Shown here: positions 5,290 to 6,418 of the stretch, piece after piece
Layout: each line of letters begins with the position of its first letter
Position numbering within the stretch: position 1 is the first letter of the stretch
Source of the DNA: Actinomycetales bacterium
Lineage (GTDB): Bacteria; Actinomycetota; Actinomycetes; Actinomycetales; Cellulomonadaceae
Length of the DNA: 6,418 bases
Reading direction: 5' to 3'
Assembly (NCBI GenBank): GCA_015655615.1
Contig: JAATES010000249.1
Span: forward strand, 1 to 6,418
Translations under genes and position numbers: made by a program
The notes under the pieces: model-generated
Told to the model about the DNA's origin: nothing
Databases searched by the model: none
The model's input: the letters and a program-made list of their open reading frames with translations, nothing else

Positions 5290-5648
5290 CGCCTGGGTTG
5301 GAGCTAACGGGACCATTTTTCGATACTTCCCCGCCCCGGCGCAGATCGCTGAGTAGTGGGCCGGGGTTGATGAGTGGAAGCGCGTCGAGCGACTGGAGGC
5401 CGTGTGGGGGCAGGCGAGACGAGGTGTCGGCAGGCGGGTCCGTCGGCCGTCTTGGCCGATTCGGCCCTCGCTGCGGCAGTGACGGAACCAAAGAGCACGG
5501 AGTCGAACGCCTCTGACGCCTCACCAGATAGGCGCTATTTACACGACATGAGACAGTGGCGAGAGCGTCAGTTCGATCGCTCGACGGTTCGGGGCACACC
5601 GGGGCACGGTGTCGGAGAAGATGAAGTAAGCCCATCCCCGCACACCAG
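5290..5648. other. Gene-poor stretch between second GNAT gene and toxin-antitoxin operon
   Basis: I find no supportable gene here. Several frames are open on both strands, but their translations are Pro/Arg/Ser-rich and carry no domain. Two local features stand out. An imperfect inverted repeat (5513-5525 against 5558-5571, CTGACGCCTCACC versus CTGACGCTCTCGCC on the other strand) flanks TATTTACACGACATGAGACA (5535-5554), which loosely recalls the TTTACAC-type ends of IS256-family elements. A hairpin at 5596-5612 follows the toxin gene. The stretch may be scar DNA from past insertions. Confidence 0.5.
5596..5612 (-). terminator. Hairpin downstream of the toxin gene, candidate terminator
   Basis: ACACCG (5596-5601) and CGGTGT (5607-5612) form a 6-bp stem with a 5-nt loop, about 36 nt past the toxin stop on the minus strand. 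GGGGCAC also occurs twice here (5591-5597 and 5601-5607). No T-run follows, so termination by this stem is only plausible. Confidence 0.35.
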
Positions 5649-5888
5649 CTACGGAAGCAGATCGAGCATCTGCGGTCGCGCCTTCATCGCATGGATCACA
5701 AGCTCGTTCCCGCTATCGAAGACCAGCATGACCGTCTCAAGAAGACGACCATGGGTGTCGAACCCGAGCCCAAGCTGCCGAGCTGGACTGCCGTCATCAA
5801 GGTCCTCGATCCAGGTCGCCCACGTTGCAGCCTGGATCGCGTCCTCGGGATCAATCCCGTGCTTCAACGCCGAGGGATGAGCTCTCAC
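5649..5888 (-). CDS. Small BrnT-like toxin of a type II toxin-antitoxin pair
   Basis: The 79-residue protein shows the layout of a family of small actinobacterial toxins related to BrnT: ALKHGIDPEDAIQAA at the N-terminus (7-21), LGLGFDTHGRLLETVMLVFD in the middle (39-58), and VIHAMKARPQ near the end (64-73). BrnT toxins are RelE-fold ribonucleases that stop translation; the assignment rests on this motif pattern and on the neighbour. KHG (His10) and the IHAMKAR segment (His66, Arg71) are the residues I would suspect of RNA binding or catalysis. It starts with GTG at 5888, which overlaps the antitoxin stop as GTGA, so translation is probably coupled and toxin output kept below antitoxin. Codons are less GC-biased at third positions than in the lipase gene, fitting an accessory gene. 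Confidence 0.75.
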   Translation of the reverse strand: MRAHPSALKHGIDPEDAIQAATWATWIEDLDDGSPARQLGLGFDTHGRLLETVMLVFDSGNELVIHAMKARPQMLDLLP

Positions 5889-6142
5889 GCCGAGGTCAAG
5901 GCCTCGCGGATCACCTCGGAGCGAGACTTCCCCTCCCGCTCCGCTCGGGCGTCGAGGGTGGCGATCTCGTCTGCGGTGAGGCGCAGCGCAATGACCTGCG
6001 ACGGCTCAGCGCCACGCCCAGGTCGCCCGCGGCCTCGCTTCTTCAATGCCCCGATGTCGTATCCGGCCTCGGCTTCCTCTGCCCAGGCCGCGATCTGCTC
6101 CTCGGTGACAGGAGTGCCGTTGATCGTCTCACACTCGCTCAC
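5885..6142 (-). CDS. Ribbon-helix-helix antitoxin (CopG/MetJ/Arc type)
   Basis: The 85-residue protein has an N-terminal segment NGTPVTEEQIAAWAEEAEAGYD (8-29) that is typical of antitoxins paired with this toxin type and probably wraps the toxin. A basic Gly/Arg linker KKRGRGRPGRG (34-44) follows. The C-terminal RHH DNA-binding fold comprises strand QVIALRL (49-55), helix ADEIATLDARAEREG (57-71) and helix SRSEVIREALTS (73-84). It should neutralise the toxin and repress its own promoter. GTG at 6142 is preferred: a TAACAT box lies 7 nt upstream and the length fits the family. An in-frame ATG at 6166 would add eight residues and lacks a Shine-Dalgarno. The frame stays open further upstream to 6349, but that part crosses the insertion-sequence end. 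Confidence 0.85.
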   Translation of the reverse strand: MSECETINGTPVTEEQIAAWAEEAEAGYDIGALKKRGRGRPGRGAEPSQVIALRLTADEIATLDARAEREGKSRSEVIREALTSA

Positions 6143-6144
6143 GC

Positions 6145-6155
6145 CATTAATGTTA
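6145..6155 (-). promoter_or_regulatory. -10 box and palindromic operator candidate of the toxin-antitoxin operon
   Basis: On the minus strand TAACAT (plus 6150-6155) lies 7 nt before the GTG at 6142. It overlaps the perfect palindrome CATTAATG (6145-6152). RHH antitoxins bind short symmetric sites of this kind over their own promoters, so this is the likely autorepression site. A wider pair GCCAT/ATGGC (6143-6147 and 6165-6169) brackets it. Confidence 0.45.
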
Positions 6156-6190
6156 TACGAAAACATGGCAGACGGCCAGATCCCGACGTA

Positions 6191-6246
6191 CCTCAGGTTC
6201 TTTGAGCGCGTGGGTGTGGTCGGTGCCTCAGGTTCTTTGAACGCGT
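6191..6246. repeat. Two-copy direct repeat, probable end of an insertion sequence
   Basis: CCTCAGGTTCTTTGA followed by GCGCGT (6191-6211) recurs as CCTCAGGTTCTTTGA followed by ACGCGT (6226-6246). The copies agree at 20 of 21 positions and are 35 bp apart. They lie 48 bp before the transposase start on the same strand, where transposase-binding sites of an element end would be expected. No matching right end is visible in the window. Confidence 0.6.
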
Positions 6247-6294
6247 AGTCCTCCGGGTGGGGGGCAGGCTTGCCCGGTGGAAGGCAAGATACCG

Positions 6295-6418
6295 ATGGCC
6301 GCGAGAAGGCACGTAACGAACAAGCTCCGGAGCGCGTATACGAGGGCATCGAAACGCGATCGGGGCCGGATCCTCGATGAGGTGATCACGACGACCGGGA
6401 TGGGCCGCTCGACCGCTA
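6295..6418 (+). CDS. Insertion-sequence transposase/integrase, N-terminal part (cut by window edge)
   Basis: Forty-one codons are visible. The translation MAARRHVTNKLRSAYTRASK, continuing RDRGRILDEVITTTGMGRSTA, matches from memory the N-terminus of a group of actinobacterial DDE-type (integrase catalytic core, rve) transposases, which start [VT]TNK[LY]xxAYxxA[SD]KxxKGRILDEVxxxTGxxRSTARRML and carry an N-terminal helix-turn-helix for end recognition. The DDE catalytic domain lies beyond the window. ATG at 6295 has GGAAGG (6279-6284) 10 nt upstream, a usable Shine-Dalgarno. It is divergent from the toxin-antitoxin operon, 152 bp from the antitoxin start, and the direct repeats sit between them. 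I cannot tell whether the element is intact. Confidence 0.75.
   Translation, partial: MAARRHVTNKLRSAYTRASKRDRGRILDEVITTTGMGRSTA

Noticed and set aside
5240..5635. A 132-residue N-terminal extension of the second GNAT protein
   Set aside because: The GNAT domain starts right after the ATG at 5239, which has a GGAGG. The extension is Pro/Arg-rich and crosses the hairpin and the -10 box.
6191..6246. A CRISPR array or iteron-type origin
   Set aside because: There are only two copies, with a 14-nt gap and no cas or replication gene nearby; an insertion-sequence end explains them better.
6143..6349. A longer antitoxin starting at 6349
   Set aside because: It would translate through the direct repeats of the insertion-sequence end and be far longer than this antitoxin family; the GTG at 6142 or the ATG at 6166 is sufficient.

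Overview
The window is GC-rich DNA that most likely comes from an actinobacterium (Actinomycetota). The GC-rich codon use, GTG starts, TANNNT -10 boxes lying directly against start codons (leaderless transcripts) and the protein families all fit. I would not assign a genus from this alone. No rRNA, tRNA or CRISPR array is visible.

Left part (1-2475, all on the minus strand, so transcribed right to left): a RimJ/RimL-type GNAT acetyltransferase (1861-2475); an isochorismatase-fold cysteine hydrolase (1210-1770) followed 35 bp later by a GlxA-type regulator made of a DJ-1/PfpI domain and an AraC helix-turn-helix domain (206-1174); then the N-terminal HTH of a TetR-family repressor that runs off the left edge (1-155). 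Hydrolase and GlxA regulator look like one operon. The GNAT and TetR genes have promoter-like boxes of their own.

Middle (2511-4334, plus strand): a 607-residue fusion protein, divergent from the GNAT gene across only 35 bp. It joins a six-helix HdeD/DUF308-like membrane domain and a seventh helix to a secretory-lipase-type alpha/beta hydrolase. Charge distribution predicts that the hydrolase faces outside the cytoplasm. It is followed by a GC-rich degenerate tandem repeat, one or two doubtful mini-ORFs and a cluster of palindromes (4335-4735).

Right part (4736-6418): this looks more accessory. It has a second, unrelated GNAT gene (4736-5239, minus) whose ribosome-binding site is buried in a perfect 9-bp hairpin; about 360 bp without a convincing gene; a type II toxin-antitoxin pair (ribbon-helix-helix antitoxin 5885-6142 and small BrnT-like toxin 5649-5888, minus, overlapping by GTGA); and the start of an insertion-sequence transposase (from 6295, plus, running off the right edge) preceded by a two-copy direct repeat that may be the transposase-binding end of the element.

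The strongest window-wide pattern is that four genes (TetR, isochorismatase, GNAT 1, membrane lipase) each have a TANNNT hexamer exactly 6 nt before the start codon. The antitoxin has one at 7 nt. This predicts leaderless mRNAs and fixes the start choice in several cases. The best candidates for something not yet described are the DUF308-lipase fusion and the hairpin-masked RBS of the second GNAT gene.
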